Shown here piece by piece: positions 16,633-25,159 of a stretch of DNA of 64,000 bases. Both the position numbers and the translations under genes were made by a program. Numbering within the stretch: position 1 is the first letter of the stretch; each line of letters begins with the position of its first letter. Under the pieces are notes generated by a model. The model was not told the DNA's origin and did not search any database. It was given only the letters and a program-made list of their open reading frames with translations. Origin of the DNA: Bacillota bacterium. Its GTDB lineage: Bacteria > Bacillota > Sulfobacillia > Sulfobacillales > Sulfobacillaceae. The stretch covers positions 23,448 through 87,447 of the forward strand of contig JAPNUO010000011.1 of assembly GCA_026627065.1 (NCBI GenBank), written 5' to 3'.

Positions 16633-16884
16633 GTGAAGTCGACAGGAATTGTTCGTCGGGTGGACGAGCTGGGCCGCGTGGTTTTGCCCATCGAACTTCG
16701 CCGGACGTTAAACATCAGCGATAGGGACTCGCTCGAGATTTACGTCGACGGCGAAAAGATCGTGCTCAAAAAGTACGAGCCAGCCTGCATATTCTGCGGC
16801 AATGCTGAAGGCATCGAGACATTTCGCGGCAAAAACATCTGTCATACTTGCTTAAAGGATCTTCTTCATACGGAAGCCGTTTAG
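16633..16884 (+). CDS. abrB: AbrB-family transition-state regulator
   Basis: 83 residues. N-terminal swapped-hairpin DNA-binding domain (STGIVRRVDELGRVVLPIELRRTLNI, with GEKIVLKKY) and a C-terminal part with two Cys pairs (CIFCGN and CHTC) as in Bacillus AbrB-type proteins. AbrB represses post-exponential genes such as biofilm, sporulation and antibiotic genes. GTG at 16633 follows AGGGAGG by eight bases; an upstream ATG would add unrelated residues. Transcribed against its neighbours, exactly as in Bacillus, and its stop overlaps the rsmI stop tail to tail. Confidence 0.93.
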   Translation: MKSTGIVRRVDELGRVVLPIELRRTLNISDRDSLEIYVDGEKIVLKKYEPACIFCGNAEGIETFRGKNICHTCLKDLLHTEAV

Positions 16885-17738
16885 CGGCGTTGACAATACT
16901 CATATAAGGCGCGGCGCGACACTCCGGCCTCCTTGGCCACCTGGGCTACGGCCGTGGCAGGCGGAGTGCCGGCTTGCGTCAGTGCGCGAACCCGAAGCGC
17001 CAGCTGGTCCCAGTCGACCTCTAGCGTTTCGGGTTTTTTGTCGGCGGGAGCGATCACCACCACGCATTCGCCCCGCCACGCCCGCTCCTCCTCCAGCAAT
17101 TGACCCAGAGGGCCGCGCCAAAACTCCTCGTGGCGCTTGGTCATCTCCCGACCCACCAGCACCCGGCGTTCCCGCCCCAGCATTTGCGCCAGATCGCGCA
17201 AGGTCGCCGCCATCCGATGCGGGGCTTCATAAAGGATCTGACCATGGGGCCAGGCGCGGATCTCTTCGAGTCTCGCTCTGCGGGCTTTCCCGGCGCGCGG
17301 CAAAAAGCCCCAAAAGGTAAACGGGGCGGGAAATCCTGAAGCTGCATAAGCCGCAATCGCGGCCGACGGGCCGGGGACCACAGAAATTCTCAGCCCCTCC
17401 TGCCACACGGCGTCGACCAATTCCTGACCGGGGTCGGAAATGGCTGGCATGCCCCGGTCCGACACCAATGCCAAGCGCTCTCCCTGTTTAAGCCGCCTGA
17501 TCACTTCGGGAATGCGCTCCTGGGTATTGTGCTGGTGAAACGAAAGCAGCGGCACGTGAATGCCGGCGGCCTGGCACAGCTGGCCGGTCACCCGGGTATC
17601 TTCCGCTAAAATCGCATCTACGTGCATCAGAAGACTTCGCGCCCGAAATGACCAGTCCGCCAGATTGCCGATGGGGGTCCCGACGAGGTAAAGCGTCCCC
17701 GGCTCCGCCTCCCACTCCCGCGCCTCCCAGTCACTCAT
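16881..17738 (-). CDS. rsmI: 16S rRNA (C1402-2'-O)-methyltransferase
   Basis: 285 residues, usual length. Tetrapyrrole-methylase-type fold with LYLVGTPIGNLADWSFRA near residue 16, AEDTRVTGQLC, and LVSDRGMPAISDPG near 93. RsmI adds the ribose methyl group at C1402 of 16S rRNA. ATG at 17738 follows GGAGG by eight bases and overlaps the upstream GIY-YIG gene by eight bases. Confidence 0.95.
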   Translation of the reverse strand: MSDWEAREWEAEPGTLYLVGTPIGNLADWSFRARSLLMHVDAILAEDTRVTGQLCQAAGIHVPLLSFHQHNTQERIPEVIRRLKQGERLALVSDRGMPAISDPGQELVDAVWQEGLRISVVPGPSAAIAAYAASGFPAPFTFWGFLPRAGKARRARLEEIRAWPHGQILYEAPHRMAATLRDLAQMLGRERRVLVGREMTKRHEEFWRGPLGQLLEEERAWRGECVVVIAPADKKPETLEVDWDQLALRVRALTQAGTPPATAVAQVAKEAGVSRRALYEYCQRR

Positions 17739-17979
17739 GCGGTGAGCCTCCTAATGCGCACTTTTCTTGATGGCTGAGCCGCTTGACCCGGCGCTCGATT
17801 CGTAACGCCTCGCCGTGGGCAAACGGGCCGTCGGACCACCAGAGGGTCAGGGGGCCGCGCCCCCGCGTGTAGCGGGCGCCGCGCCCCGCCGCATGGGCAG
17901 CCACGCGCTGGCCGACATCCTTTGCAATCCCCGTGTAAAAGGTGCCGTCTTGACAGCGAAGCACATAGACCCACCACAT
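17731..17979 (-). CDS. GIY-YIG domain protein, YazA/UPF0213 type
   Basis: 82 residues, a stand-alone GIY-YIG nuclease domain: WVYVLRCQDGTFYTGIAKDVGQRV with the YVL and YTG tyrosines, HAAGRGARYTRGRGP with the conserved Arg, and ALRIERRVKRL with the Glu. Its position before rsmI equals Bacillus yazA. In vivo role of the family is not established. It overlaps rsmI and follows holB by ten bases. Confidence 0.9.
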   Translation of the reverse strand: MWWVYVLRCQDGTFYTGIAKDVGQRVAAHAAGRGARYTRGRGPLTLWWSDGPFAHGEALRIERRVKRLSHQEKCALGGSPHE

Positions 17980-17989
17980 GCTACATCCC

Positions 17990-18742
17990 CTAACGGTCCC
18001 GGCCGCTCACCGGCATCGCCCGCTTTCCCCGGGGAGCGTTCTCGCGCGGCCAGTTCGCCTTGATCTGCGCCAGCACCAGGTCGGGATTGGCGTTGGCCTC
18101 CAAATTGCGATAACAGGTTTGGAGCGTTTCCCAGGCGCGGAGCCATGCCTCCTGGCCGGACACCAAATAGCGGCGCCGGGCCGTGTAGGCCAGCTGAAGC
18201 ACATGCTCCAGCGTGACCGGCTCAAGCTCGAGACTCTCGTCTTCCCCGCGTTCCGGCATGGCATAGGAGAAGCGCCAATGCTGGCAACGGCTGCGAATCG
18301 TCGGCAACAGCGCGTCCGGCTGCTCGGTGACCAAGAGGTAGTAGGCATAGGGGGGCGGCTCCTCTAGGTGCTTCAAGAGATAGCTTTCGGCTTCCCGGCT
18401 CAGCGCCTCGGCCGGCCGGATCACCACCACCTTGGCCGGGGACCAGAGCGGGCGCACCAAGACCCCGCCCACCGCCGTCGCCACTTGGTCGCGGCTGATG
18501 CTGGCCTTGGATTCGGGGCTCACCACCGCGACATCCGGATGCGACGCCGGTGCCGTTCGGCAGGACCGGCACCGGCAGGCTGCCGCCCGCTCGGCTTCGC
18601 ACAAGAGGGCCTTGGCCAGATGTTCGACGGCTTCGTCCAGCACTCCGCCGCTTCCGCTCAGCAGCAGCGCCTGCGCGAGCTGTCCCCGCGCTAAGGCCTC
18701 CCCCATCTGCTTAACCAAGGTATCGTCCTTAAAACTTTTCAT
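17990..18742 (-). CDS. holB: DNA polymerase III clamp-loader delta' subunit
   Basis: 250 residues. AAA+-like N-terminal domain without a P-loop (ALLLSGSGG), Cys cluster CRCRSC near 55 for zinc, KVVVIRPAEALSREAESYLLKHLEEPP (sensor and lever region), and TIRSRCQHW (SRC motif) near 140. Delta' is the non-catalytic stator of the clamp loader. I prefer ATG at 18742; it lies inside the end of darA, so translation is coupled. The yaaT and yabA genes that follow holB in Bacillus are absent. Confidence 0.88.
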   Translation of the reverse strand: MKSFKDDTLVKQMGEALARGQLAQALLLSGSGGVLDEAVEHLAKALLCEAERAAACRCRSCRTAPASHPDVAVVSPESKASISRDQVATAVGGVLVRPLWSPAKVVVIRPAEALSREAESYLLKHLEEPPPYAYYLLVTEQPDALLPTIRSRCQHWRFSYAMPERGEDESLELEPVTLEHVLQLAYTARRRYLVSGQEAWLRAWETLQTCYRNLEANANPDLVLAQIKANWPRENAPRGKRAMPVSGRDR

Positions 18743-19058
18743 AGCGGTCAACGTCCACCACGAACACCGTCGCGCCGCCCACCGTCACGTCGACGGGAAA
18801 GGGCACATAGGGTTCGCCGCTGTGGGTGGGCGCTTGGGGCGTCAACGTTTCATGTCGCACGGAACTTGTGCGCTTCAGGACCATCAGCACCTGTTCTACG
18901 TCCTTTTCCTCCACGCCCACTAAAATCGTGGTGTTTCCCTCGCGAAGAAAACCGCCCGTGCTGGCAAGCTTGGTGGCGCGAAAGCCCCGGCGGTTGATTT
19001 CGGTCACCGCCCGCCCGGCGTCCTTGTCTTGCAGGATGGCGATAATCAGCTTCATCAT
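18729..19058 (-). CDS. darA: Cyclic-di-AMP receptor, PII-like
   Basis: 109 residues, the length of DarA/PstA (DUF970). Core features: MKLIIAILQDKDAGRAVTEINRRGFRATKLASTGGFLREGNTTILVGVEE, which forms the PII-like ferredoxin fold with the T-loop insertion after it. The family binds c-di-AMP as a trimer; downstream targets are unknown. ATG at 19058 overlaps the tmk stop, with GGGGGAG upstream. Location next to tmk is conserved with Bacillus yaaQ. Confidence 0.93.
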   Translation of the reverse strand: MMKLIIAILQDKDAGRAVTEINRRGFRATKLASTGGFLREGNTTILVGVEEKDVEQVLMVLKRTSSVRHETLTPQAPTHSGEPYVPFPVDVTVGGATVFVVDVDRYEKF

Positions 19059-19675
19059 CGCGGGTCTCCCCCTTTCTGAATCAGAATTTGGCGGATGCGC
19101 GCCCGCTCCGCTTCAAAAATCACTGCGGGGTCCTGGCGCGCGTCGAGCACCACCCAGCGTTCCGGCTCCTGCTCGGAAAGCCACCGGTACCCCGCTTCCA
19201 CGCGCCGAAAATAGGCGGGTGTTCGCCCCTCCACCCGATCGACGCCCTCGCTGTCTCCAAACGGCTCCCCTTTGAGCCATATTGTCAAATCCGGCATCCG
19301 CCCCCGGGTGGCCGCGCGATTGACGGTTTGCACCACATCGAGCTCGACGCCCCGTCCAAAGGCTTGATAGGCGACGCTGGAGTCAATAAAGCGGTCCATC
19401 AGCACCACCGCATGGCGGGCCAAGGCCGGGAGCACCACAGTTTCCATGAGCTCCGCCCGCGCTGCCGCAAAGGCCAAGAATTCCGCGAGGCTGCTAACCG
19501 CGTCTGCTTCTCGCAAAAGCACTTCGCGGAGCTTCTCCCCGAACGGGGTGCCGCCGGGCTCGCGCACCGTCACCACTTCGCGCACTTCGCCCCGGAGCCA
19601 GTCCGCCACTAGGCGAAGCTGGGTAGTCTTGCCGACCCGGTCTAGTCCTTCCCAGGTGATGAGGAGTCCGCTCAT
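19055..19675 (-). CDS. tmk: Thymidylate kinase
   Basis: 206 residues. Phosphorylates dTMP to dTDP. P-loop WEGLDRVGKTT near residue 8, VREPGGTPFGEKLRE (DR/EPGGT motif) and LMDRFIDSSVAYQAFGRG near 90, and the lid region EGRTPAYFRR. ATG at 19675 overlaps the decarboxylase stop (ATGA), and the first residues MSGLLITWEG match the family start; a longer reading frame upstream is only the antisense or alternate frame of the decarboxylase gene. Confidence 0.95.
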   Translation of the reverse strand: MSGLLITWEGLDRVGKTTQLRLVADWLRGEVREVVTVREPGGTPFGEKLREVLLREADAVSSLAEFLAFAAARAELMETVVLPALARHAVVLMDRFIDSSVAYQAFGRGVELDVVQTVNRAATRGRMPDLTIWLKGEPFGDSEGVDRVEGRTPAYFRRVEAGYRWLSEQEPERWVVLDARQDPAVIFEAERARIRQILIQKGGDPR

Positions 19676-21072
19676 GCCTCCACCACCCAGACCCAGAGGT
19701 CGTCCCCCTGGGGTTTGACGCCCTGAATGACTGCGCGTCCTGCGGCATGCCAGTCCAAAAGCCAGTCCACAATGTTGCGAGTCAATACTTCCCCCGCCAC
19801 AGCCACCGGTACCCCGGGCGGGTAAGGGGTCAACGCATCTTTTGCCACCAGGCCGACCGCATCGCGCAAAGGCACCCACCGGCCCGGATGCAGCCAGGCA
19901 TCGCGGATACTCATTGCGGTCTCCAAAGCCGGATACGGCATAGGATTCAAGGCCTGCGGCGACGGCACTAACGGCGCGGGCCCAAGGGCTTCTTTTAAGG
20001 CGTCGAAGTTTTGGCCGGGCGACAAGAGAAAGGTGCAGCTGTCTTGGGTCGTCTTTTCCACGCGGCCCACCCGTTTGACGCGCGCTTCCACGGCAGAGCC
20101 GGGTCCCATCACGGTCAAGCGCAGGGGATCCGCGGCATAGCCTTGCCGTTCGGCCCACGCTTGCCAGATCACCCAGCCGGCAGCGGCGAGATCCTCGCGG
20201 AGGACCAAGGCGGCCTCCGCCGCGGCGCGCCACCGTTCGGCATAGTGGGGCTGGCGGCGTGCCCACTGAAGCCGGTCCAGGGAGGCCAAAAGCAGGTACG
20301 ACGGGCTCGTGGTGGCCAAGACGCGCCACCAGCGATCCACCTCATCCGCCATCACCCGATGGCCCTGAATGTGCAAAAGTCCGGTCTGGGTCAGGGCATC
20401 CTGGGTCTTGTGGACCCCATGCGCCACCACATCGGCACCCAACTGCAAAGCCGAGACCGGGTAGGGGGAAACCATCCAGTGACTCCCGTGCGCTTCGTCC
20501 ACCATCACAACGCCATTGGCGGCATGGCACGCGGCAATGATCGGGGCAATGTCGGCGGCAATGCCATCGTAGGTCGGGCGCGTCAGCACAATCCCCCGGG
20601 CCTCCTCCCACGCTGGCGGCGCCTTGGCCACGGGCAAGGTTAACCCCGCCTGCACGAGGGACGGATAGAGCCATTTGACCTGGTACCCGCCTAACACCAG
20701 CGCCCCAAAGACGGATCGGTGCATGGTTCGGTCCACCCACACCGTCGCCCCGGGAGGAAACGCCGCCAACATCCCGGCCAAAACAGGAAGGGTCGCACCC
20801 GCCACCGAATACCACGTGCGGTCGGCACCGTAAGAGCGAGCCATGAGCTCTTCGGACCGCTCGACAGGATTGGGCGTTTGCAACATCTCGTCAATCTCTG
20901 TCACGTCATATGACCAGTGGAGAAAATCCCCGAACTCGGGACGCCGGCCTTTGTGGCCAGGCATGTGCCACCGTTCCCCCGCCCGCGACACATAGGAGTC
21001 CAGCATGCTCAGCACGGGCATCTCTTGCGGCAGTACCGGACGGCTATCCATGCGCCTTACCCATGACGCCAC
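19672..21072 (-). CDS. Orn/Lys/Arg decarboxylase family protein (YaaO-like)
   Basis: 466 residues, a short PLP-dependent aspartate-aminotransferase-fold decarboxylase. Motifs: HMPGHKGR near residue 37, TWYSVAGAT, VMVDEAHGSHW with PLP Asp/His, and HGVHKTQDALTQTG with the Schiff-base Lys. It may make cadaverine, putrescine or agmatine; substrate is undetermined. Heads the tmk-darA-holB operon as in Bacillus (yaaO). GTG at 21072 is used; ATG at 21051 is possible. Confidence 0.88.
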   Translation of the reverse strand: MASWVRRMDSRPVLPQEMPVLSMLDSYVSRAGERWHMPGHKGRRPEFGDFLHWSYDVTEIDEMLQTPNPVERSEELMARSYGADRTWYSVAGATLPVLAGMLAAFPPGATVWVDRTMHRSVFGALVLGGYQVKWLYPSLVQAGLTLPVAKAPPAWEEARGIVLTRPTYDGIAADIAPIIAACHAANGVVMVDEAHGSHWMVSPYPVSALQLGADVVAHGVHKTQDALTQTGLLHIQGHRVMADEVDRWWRVLATTSPSYLLLASLDRLQWARRQPHYAERWRAAAEAALVLREDLAAAGWVIWQAWAERQGYAADPLRLTVMGPGSAVEARVKRVGRVEKTTQDSCTFLLSPGQNFDALKEALGPAPLVPSPQALNPMPYPALETAMSIRDAWLHPGRWVPLRDAVGLVAKDALTPYPPGVPVAVAGEVLTRNIVDWLLDWHAAGRAVIQGVKPQGDDLWVWVVEA

Positions 21073-21140
21073 TCACCCCGGGGTTCCTCCATCGCCATCC
21101 CACCTGTCTCTGGCCAGAGTCTCCTCATCGGCTCAACAAT

Positions 21141-21159
21141 CTTCCCGTAGGGCGGGAAG
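21141..21159 (-). terminator. Weak hairpin downstream of kduI
   Basis: CTTCCCG/CGGGAAG 7-bp stem with a five-base loop. The minus strand continues ATTGTTG, only mildly T-rich. It could end the kduI transcript before the decarboxylase gene. Confidence 0.35.
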
Positions 21160-21239
21160 TGTCTTCATTCTACCTGGCTCACGCCGCCGTCGTCCATAGC
21201 CACCCAGGCGGGGCCAAGCCCCGGACTCGCAGACGCGAC

Positions 21240-22070
21240 TCAGTGAAGATCGCCCGGGACCAGCGGCGCCATATCCGCGTAGTCGTCGTTTTCGCCGCCC
21301 ATGGCCCAGATGAAGGCATAGCTACCCGTTCCCACGCCAGAGTGAATGGACCAGGGCGGAGACAACACCGCTTCTTCGTTGGCCAGGACCAACGGGCGGA
21401 TGGCGCGGGGTTCTCCCATGAAGTGAAAGACGCGATCGTCCGGCGCTAAATCGAAGTAAAAATAGACTTCGGTGCGGCGGTCATGAAGGTGCGGCGGCAT
21501 GGTGTTCCAGACGCTTCCTGATTTCAAGACGGTGAGGCCCAAGAGCAGCTGGTTGCTGCGGATTCCGTCGCGATGAATGAACCGGTAAAGCGTGCGGGCA
21601 TTGGCCTTGGCCGGGTCCCCCGCCTCGGCGGAAAACGCGGTCGCCGGCGTCACCAATTCGGTGGGATGGGGCGCCAATCCTAATGTGGAGACGAAATAAA
21701 ATTTGGCGGGATGCGCCTGATCCGCGCTGACAAAAGACACCTCCCGGTTTCCCGGCCCGACGTATAAACAGCTCAGCTTGTCCAGAGCGTATCGCGCCGT
21801 CCCCACGACTACAGCCCCTGGACCTCCGACATTGACAATGCCGATCTCCCGCCGTTCCAGAAAATATTGCGTGCCGCACTGGCCTTGATCATCCAGCGCG
21901 ACTGGCGCCGAGGCAGGCATGGCGCCGCCCACGATCAGGCGGTCGGTGTGAAAATATACGCACTGCAAGGTGCCCGGTTGGAACAGGCCTGAACAGACAA
22001 AGCGTTCATGGAGCTCTTCCGCCGAATAGCGACTGACATCATTCGGGTGGACTGAATAGACCGTCTTCAC
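21240..22070 (-). CDS. kduI: 5-dehydro-4-deoxy-D-glucuronate isomerase (KduI)
   Basis: 276 residues, the KduI length. KduI interconverts 4-deoxy-L-threo-5-hexosulose uronate and 2,5-diketo-3-deoxygluconate in pectin breakdown. Motifs: YSAEELHERFVCSGLFQPG, HTDRLIVGGAMPAS, LDKLSCLYVGPGNREVSF, NTMPPHLHDRRTEVYFYFDL with the cupin metal His and Glu ligands, and PPWSIHSGVGTGSYAFIWAMGGEN. GTG at 22070 is five bases after GGAGGG. A broken second copy lies at 35213-36042. Expected regulator: the pectin-operon LacI protein, though no operator copy was seen here. Confidence 0.93.
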   Translation of the reverse strand: MKTVYSVHPNDVSRYSAEELHERFVCSGLFQPGTLQCVYFHTDRLIVGGAMPASAPVALDDQGQCGTQYFLERREIGIVNVGGPGAVVVGTARYALDKLSCLYVGPGNREVSFVSADQAHPAKFYFVSTLGLAPHPTELVTPATAFSAEAGDPAKANARTLYRFIHRDGIRSNQLLLGLTVLKSGSVWNTMPPHLHDRRTEVYFYFDLAPDDRVFHFMGEPRAIRPLVLANEEAVLSPPWSIHSGVGTGSYAFIWAMGGENDDYADMAPLVPGDLH

Positions 22071-22101
22071 AAGATCCCTCCAAGCTTTGACATCTGCGCT
22101 C

Positions 22102-22107
22102 ATTATA
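22102..22107 (-). promoter_or_regulatory. Candidate -10 box for kduI
   Basis: Minus strand TATAAT about 31 bases before the kduI GTG; no convincing -35. Otherwise 22108-22299 shows nothing I can name. Confidence 0.35.
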
Positions 22108-22299
22108 TTACTTTCATTCTTCGTCTCGATGACCGGGAGACGGGTAGAATAACCTAACGCGCCCTTATATTGGTTGAACCGCCCCCAAATGTAACTGCAG
22201 AACGCAACGAGACAATCCGCAAACCACGGTTCCACGGGGCGGCCGACACCAACCGCCGTCGCGACCCATTACTAAGCCCCAGGGTCTTTACCCACTATC

Positions 22300-22336
22300 A
22301 AAACTAAAAAAACAGGAAAACGCCCGGGGTTTGGGC
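22300..22336 (-). terminator. Terminator of the coiled-coil nuclease-like gene
   Basis: Short GC stem GCCC/GGGC (22322-22325 with 22333-22336) followed on the minus strand by TTTTCCTGTTTTTTAGTTTT. Short stem but long T-tract; about 50 bases after the gene end. Confidence 0.5.
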
Positions 22337-22387
22337 ATGGCTCGGTCCTCTCACTAGCTAACTAGCGCAGTGTAGCCAATTAAGTCT

Positions 22388-23641
22388 TCACCCCGCCCGT
22401 TCCATCCCTAAAGCTTCGGCAATCACCTCAAACTGGTTCGTAAGTTCTTTTTTGAGTTTTTCCACCGCCTTTTTTCCTTTTTCCGCGTTATCGCTAATCC
22501 GATCAAAGTGCTGGACGACGGTGGCTGTTAACTCCAGTTTTTCGAGCAAGACATCAAGAGCTGCCTGAGCTTGGGCAATGTCCACCGCCGAATCCGTTAC
22601 CGTTTTCTTGTCAAATTCGGCGATTCGCTGGGCCACCATCACCGCCAACCCTATCACTGCCGTCAACACGGCCGGGTCGTCTTCTTCCGGATCCCAGACC
22701 AAAAGAATTTTGTCCGGTCCCGCAATGCGGACACTGCCCTGAGCCATTTGCGCCGTCGGGCCGTTCGGATGCTTATGAGCCATGATGCCAATGCGCGCTT
22801 GGCGTCCCACGATGGCCGACTCCAGCTGGTCCAGCTTTGAAGACTTGGCGTCCTTGCACTCAATGGTCACTAGCGTCTCGTTATCGTACTCGATGACCAG
22901 GTCGCCGTCTTTGCTACCGTTGACGCCTTTTTCGTCGGCAACCCGGCGGATCAGCATGGTGGACGGCAAGGCAAATTCTTGAATGGCTTCCAACAGGGCG
23001 ATTTCGTAATCCTTGCCCTTGCTGTGCCCTTTGAGGCGCTCTTGCTTGACGCGTTCCTGCCCGGCAATGGCGGATTCCAGTTTCACGATCGCCTCACTCA
23101 CCGCATCCAGCTTTGGGGTTATGGCTTGGTGCGTAAAGCTTTGAAAATAATCCCTAAGACGCTGTTCAAGCTGCGCGCCAATGCTTTCCGTGTGGCGCGG
23201 ATCCAGCGCCTGAACAAGCTCGAGCCGCGTCTGTTGCAAGCCTTGGCGCATCTCCTCAAACGTCTGGGCTAGGGCAATTTTCAGTTTGCTGTTGTCGCCC
23301 GTGACGTTCTGGCTTAATAGGAGCTCAAGATCGCGGTTAGCCGCCTTCAGTTTGCTTTCCAGTTCAACCATGGACGTTTGCATTTTGGCTCCGAGCTGCT
23401 CCAACGTGGCTGCCGTCGTCTGGGACAGGGATTCATTCAGTTCGCGAATTTGGTTATTCATCTTCACAGCCAATCCCAGCCGAATGATATCGACGAGCTC
23501 TTGGACCCGCTCTCCGGGGGTGAGCTTGGCCAGCCACTCCGCCAGCCGCGTCTCTTCAATATGGAGGTTGGACACCATAACGCCGGTAGGGGTAACGACA
23601 ATGGGTTCAATCGGCGTCCGCGGTTCGACAGGCACACTCAT
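22388..23641 (-). CDS. Coiled-coil protein with PD-(D/E)XK-like nuclease domain
   Basis: 417 residues, not assigned to a named family. Residues about 40-200 are rich in heptad-like coiled coil (RELNESLSQTTAATLEQLGAK, LESKLKAANRDLELLL). A central domain (about 210-310) has KGKDYEIALLEAIQEF, then DGDLVIEYDNETLVTIECKDAK, fitting the E...D-(x)n-ExK layout of PD-(D/E)XK nucleases. Residues 330-417 return to coiled coil. The pattern recalls RmuC or DUF2130-type proteins. ATG at 23641 follows AAGGAGG by eight bases. Unlike its sugar-related neighbours; a DNA repair or defence role is conceivable but unproven. Confidence 0.6.
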   Translation of the reverse strand: MSVPVEPRTPIEPIVVTPTGVMVSNLHIEETRLAEWLAKLTPGERVQELVDIIRLGLAVKMNNQIRELNESLSQTTAATLEQLGAKMQTSMVELESKLKAANRDLELLLSQNVTGDNSKLKIALAQTFEEMRQGLQQTRLELVQALDPRHTESIGAQLEQRLRDYFQSFTHQAITPKLDAVSEAIVKLESAIAGQERVKQERLKGHSKGKDYEIALLEAIQEFALPSTMLIRRVADEKGVNGSKDGDLVIEYDNETLVTIECKDAKSSKLDQLESAIVGRQARIGIMAHKHPNGPTAQMAQGSVRIAGPDKILLVWDPEEDDPAVLTAVIGLAVMVAQRIAEFDKKTVTDSAVDIAQAQAALDVLLEKLELTATVVQHFDRISDNAEKGKKAVEKLKKELTNQFEVIAEALGMERAG

Positions 23642-24098
23642 AAGGTTGTTCCTCCTTAAATGCCACACCTTCATTAAAAAGACGTAGGGTCTTTCCCAAG
23701 CTAGAAGGTGGCATGACATTATCCCCAGATCGCATTCCATGCATTTTCCCCTACGTCGCCCCTGTTAGCAGCTCTCTCAATCATCTCAAAAGGTTACGAT
23801 GCCATGATCACCCTTGCCGCCTACGGGATTCTTCAACAGCCATCTTCTTCCTGTACCATCCTCCCGACCCTTCTAACTTCGTCGAGGAGGGTGAAATCTC
23901 CTTCCATCGCTTATTGCCCATGCGGGCCGTGGTAAAGACGGTCGAATCGCGGCCTAGGCAGGAAAAGAAACTTCACACAACCCCGCCCGAACACCCCGCT
24001 TGCCTAACGCACGATAAGCAACTTTTGTTAGCCATTTTCAAGCTATTGACAGAGGCACCCACTCAAGCCGCGCCCGTTCCCGCCATAACCGCGCCGAT
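23642..24098. other. Intergenic stretch
   Basis: About 460 bases between the coiled-coil gene and the LacI gene. It must contain the promoter of the coiled-coil gene, but I see no convincing -35/-10 pair, RNA or repeat. Confidence 0.45.
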
Positions 24099-25103
24099 TC
24101 ACTTGGCGAGGGACACCTTGGACTGCGGGGGACAGACAGAACTTCGGGCAATTAACACGGGGGGGATGGTCCGAATGGGTTCGGGCGGCGTACTTCCGGA
24201 GTCCTTTTTAAGCCACGACAGCATAAACTCGCTGGCCACGCGCGCTACCTCTTCCAGCGGCGGTCCGACGGTTGTGACCGGCACCTCGAGACACTCCATG
24301 TCCGGCAAATTGTCATAGCCCACTAACGACATATCCTCTGGGACTCGGATGCCTTGCTCAATCAAGGCCCGCAACGCGCCTTTGGTCACCAGGTTGTTCA
24401 ACCCGATTAAGGCGGTGGGTCCCTCGCGGTCCCAGTGCGCGGCGTGGATCGCCCGGTATCCCCCATGCCACGTCAGCTCCGCCGGAAAAAAGAGCTGGGG
24501 TTGCGGGCTTGTCTCCGACAGCACCTCCAAAAACGCTTGCACCTTAATCTCTTGCAGATTGGTGTTCCCGATAATGCCAATCCGTTGGTGCCCCATCGAC
24601 TTTAAATATTGCACCGCTTCAATGATGCCGGCCCGGCGATCAAAGACAATTTGCGGCAACGCCAGACTTTGCTGGTTATTGGAACCCAAGATGACGCTTG
24701 GGACCAGTCGGCGGTGCAAGTACTCGACGGTCTCCGGATGCTTTTCCAAAACGTCGCTCCAGACAATTAACCCGTCGACTCGCAGTTGGCTGAGCAACTG
24801 AACGCCCTGGGGCGACGCGGTAATCATGACATGATAGCCCCGCACCCCAAAAGCCCGTTCTAATTCGTGGGCCATTGTCGCAAATAGAGGATTGCCCAGG
24901 TCGGTCAGCACAATGCCAACAATGCGACTCCGCCCCGTCGCCAAATGCTTAGCCAAAAGATTCTGCTGATAGCCCTGACTTTCGGCAATTTCGAGAATCC
25001 GCTGCTTGGTCTCCGGTTTCACCAGGGGGCTGTCGTTTAAGGCCTTGGCGACCGTGCTATAACTAACGCCGGCCAGCCGGGCAATATCGCGAATGGTTAC
25101 CAT
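24099..25103 (-). CDS. LacI-family transcriptional regulator (island B)
   Basis: 334 residues. HTH VTIRDIARLAGVSYSTVAKALNDSP, hinge AKHLATGRSRIVGIVL, then the sugar-binding core. ATG at 25103 follows GGGGGAG by nine bases. Last gene of the rhamnogalacturonan operon, paralogous to the island A regulator but with a changed recognition helix (YSTVAK versus VSTVSK), fitting a different operator. Likely represses the operon at the sites around 37645-37784. Confidence 0.92.
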   Translation of the reverse strand: MVTIRDIARLAGVSYSTVAKALNDSPLVKPETKQRILEIAESQGYQQNLLAKHLATGRSRIVGIVLTDLGNPLFATMAHELERAFGVRGYHVMITASPQGVQLLSQLRVDGLIVWSDVLEKHPETVEYLHRRLVPSVILGSNNQQSLALPQIVFDRRAGIIEAVQYLKSMGHQRIGIIGNTNLQEIKVQAFLEVLSETSPQPQLFFPAELTWHGGYRAIHAAHWDREGPTALIGLNNLVTKGALRALIEQGIRVPEDMSLVGYDNLPDMECLEVPVTTVGPPLEEVARVASEFMLSWLKKDSGSTPPEPIRTIPPVLIARSSVCPPQSKVSLAK

Positions 25104-25159
25104 CCAAGACCACTCCCCCTCACACCAAGATGACACGCCAGGCCGTGATGGCCGCCCGG

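Noticed and set aside
19676..20329. Long N-terminal extension in frame with tmk
   Set aside because: It lies inside the decarboxylase gene and reads as low-quality sequence; the P-loop protein starts naturally at 19675 with an ATGA overlap.
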